A stretch of DNA of 64,000 nt. Source: Azolla caroliniana (Eukaryota; Polypodiophyta). The translations under genes and the position numbers were made by a program. Location: positions 24,180,001 through 24,244,000 of the forward strand of contig JBHGNT010000001.1 in assembly GCA_043228905.1 (NCBI GenBank), read 5' to 3'. Below, piece by piece: positions 63,601-64,000 of the stretch (positions are counted from its first letter, which is position 1; every line of letters begins with the position of its first letter). The notes under the pieces are model-generated. The model ran no database searches and was not told where the DNA came from. It saw nothing but the letters and a program-made list of their open reading frames with translations.

Positions 63601-64000
63601 GCTCTACCCTCCCTCCCTCCTTTTTTTAGCACTCCTCCTTCTGCTTGTCCCCTTCCTTCTCGCTACTCGCTCTGCAACACTCTTCCCCCTCTCCCCCCTC
63701 ACGCTATTCCTCCCCTCCTCCCCTCCTCCCCCCCCTCTCTTTGTTCGGCACCCGTGGATTTCTCCCACCCTCAGTGTTCCTGCCCATACTCCATCGGTCG
63801 CCTGCCCCGGTCACCGCCTCGTCTCCTCCACACCCTGCTTTCCCACGCCTCAGGTAGGCCTTTCCCCCCCCCTCTCGTTTCGCCACACCGCATTGCACTC
63901 CTCTCATTCGTCGTACCTGCACTTCGTTCCGTTGCGGAGGCCATGGCCACCGCCATGACGCTGCCCCCCTCCTCCTGTCACCAGCACATTACGGGCCACC
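63601..64000. repeat. C/T-rich low-complexity tract
   Basis: Strongly pyrimidine on the plus strand, with CCTCCTCCCC runs. The Pro/Leu/Ser-rich ORFs on plus and the Gly/Arg-rich ORFs on minus are products of composition. Part of element P's 3' region or flanking DNA. Confidence 0.6.

Larger units (their letters stand above)
53826..64000 (+). mobile_element. Ty3/Gypsy element P (tRNA-Asp-type primer), runs past the window
   Basis: A 5' LTR, a primer site, a leader with two kinds of tandem repeat, gag, and one very long pol frame with an extra retropepsin-like domain at its end. The 3' LTR is not in the window. Left flank CTGTA is probably the target duplication. Integrase has no chromodomain. 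The pol frame carries only nonsense changes that fit C-to-T decay, so the copy was intact not long ago compared with the others here. Confidence 0.8.

Noticed and set aside
63599-63958. Pro/Leu/Ser ORFs and the Gly/Arg ORFs opposite
   Set aside because: Composition effect of a C/T-rich tract.

Overview
The window looks like nuclear DNA of a land plant from a repeat-dense, intergenic region. Almost all recognisable coding sequence belongs to LTR retrotransposons of plant type: Ty1/Copia with initiator-Met primer sites, non-chromoviral Ty3/Gypsy (Tat/Athila-like) with a tRNA-Asp-like primer site, and chromodomain Gypsy. There are no bacterial signals. One convincing host gene is present, an intron-containing SDHAF1-like LYR protein. 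A polyol-transporter fragment, a LINE reverse-transcriptase fragment and a tRNA-iMet pseudogene also occur. The species cannot be named from the sequence.

Layout. 1-12800 is an old plus-strand Gypsy pol (element C), broken by a solo LTR (1329-1799, TSD ATATC), by an 8.5 kb Tat-like Gypsy (element A, 2076-10629) and by an LTR-like insert (about 11440-12230). 12800-13910 is the 3' end of a chromodomain Gypsy (D). 13911-22254 is a minus-strand Copia (H) that has lost its reverse transcriptase and is split by a non-autonomous Tat-like element (B, 14805-20648, TSD ACTAG). 22255-23040 is the 5' end of another Copia (I). 23633-29108 is a complete and apparently young Copia (K) with a 1338-codon open frame, near-identical LTRs and TSD TACGA; it sits just downstream of a tRNA-iMet pseudogene. 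29109-37205 is the least TE-rich part and holds the SDHAF1-like gene.

37205-64000 is a stack of nested insertions. Copia J (plus) is cut by chromodomain Gypsy E (minus). E is cut by Copia F (minus, 40836-47808) and by Copia G/N (minus, from 48306). G/N is cut by the Tat-like complex M (49100-52964, TSD GATTC) and by Gypsy P (plus, from 53826 to beyond the window).

The most unusual content is in the Gypsy elements. (1) P reads protease, reverse transcriptase, RNase H, integrase and then a second retropepsin-like domain in one uninterrupted frame (57406-63021, five in-frame stops, no frameshift). The second protease keeps D-T-G while the first reads D-T-E. (2) A and B share a sense accessory ORF after integrase: an N-terminal globular domain, then a charged or proline-rich middle and a coiled coil. 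(3) A, B and M carry a conserved block of about 45 bp, not purine-rich, directly against the 3' LTR where a polypurine tract should be. (4) Several LTRs carry tRNA-like Pol III A and B boxes in antisense. All of these come from reading the sequence; none was tested by a database search.
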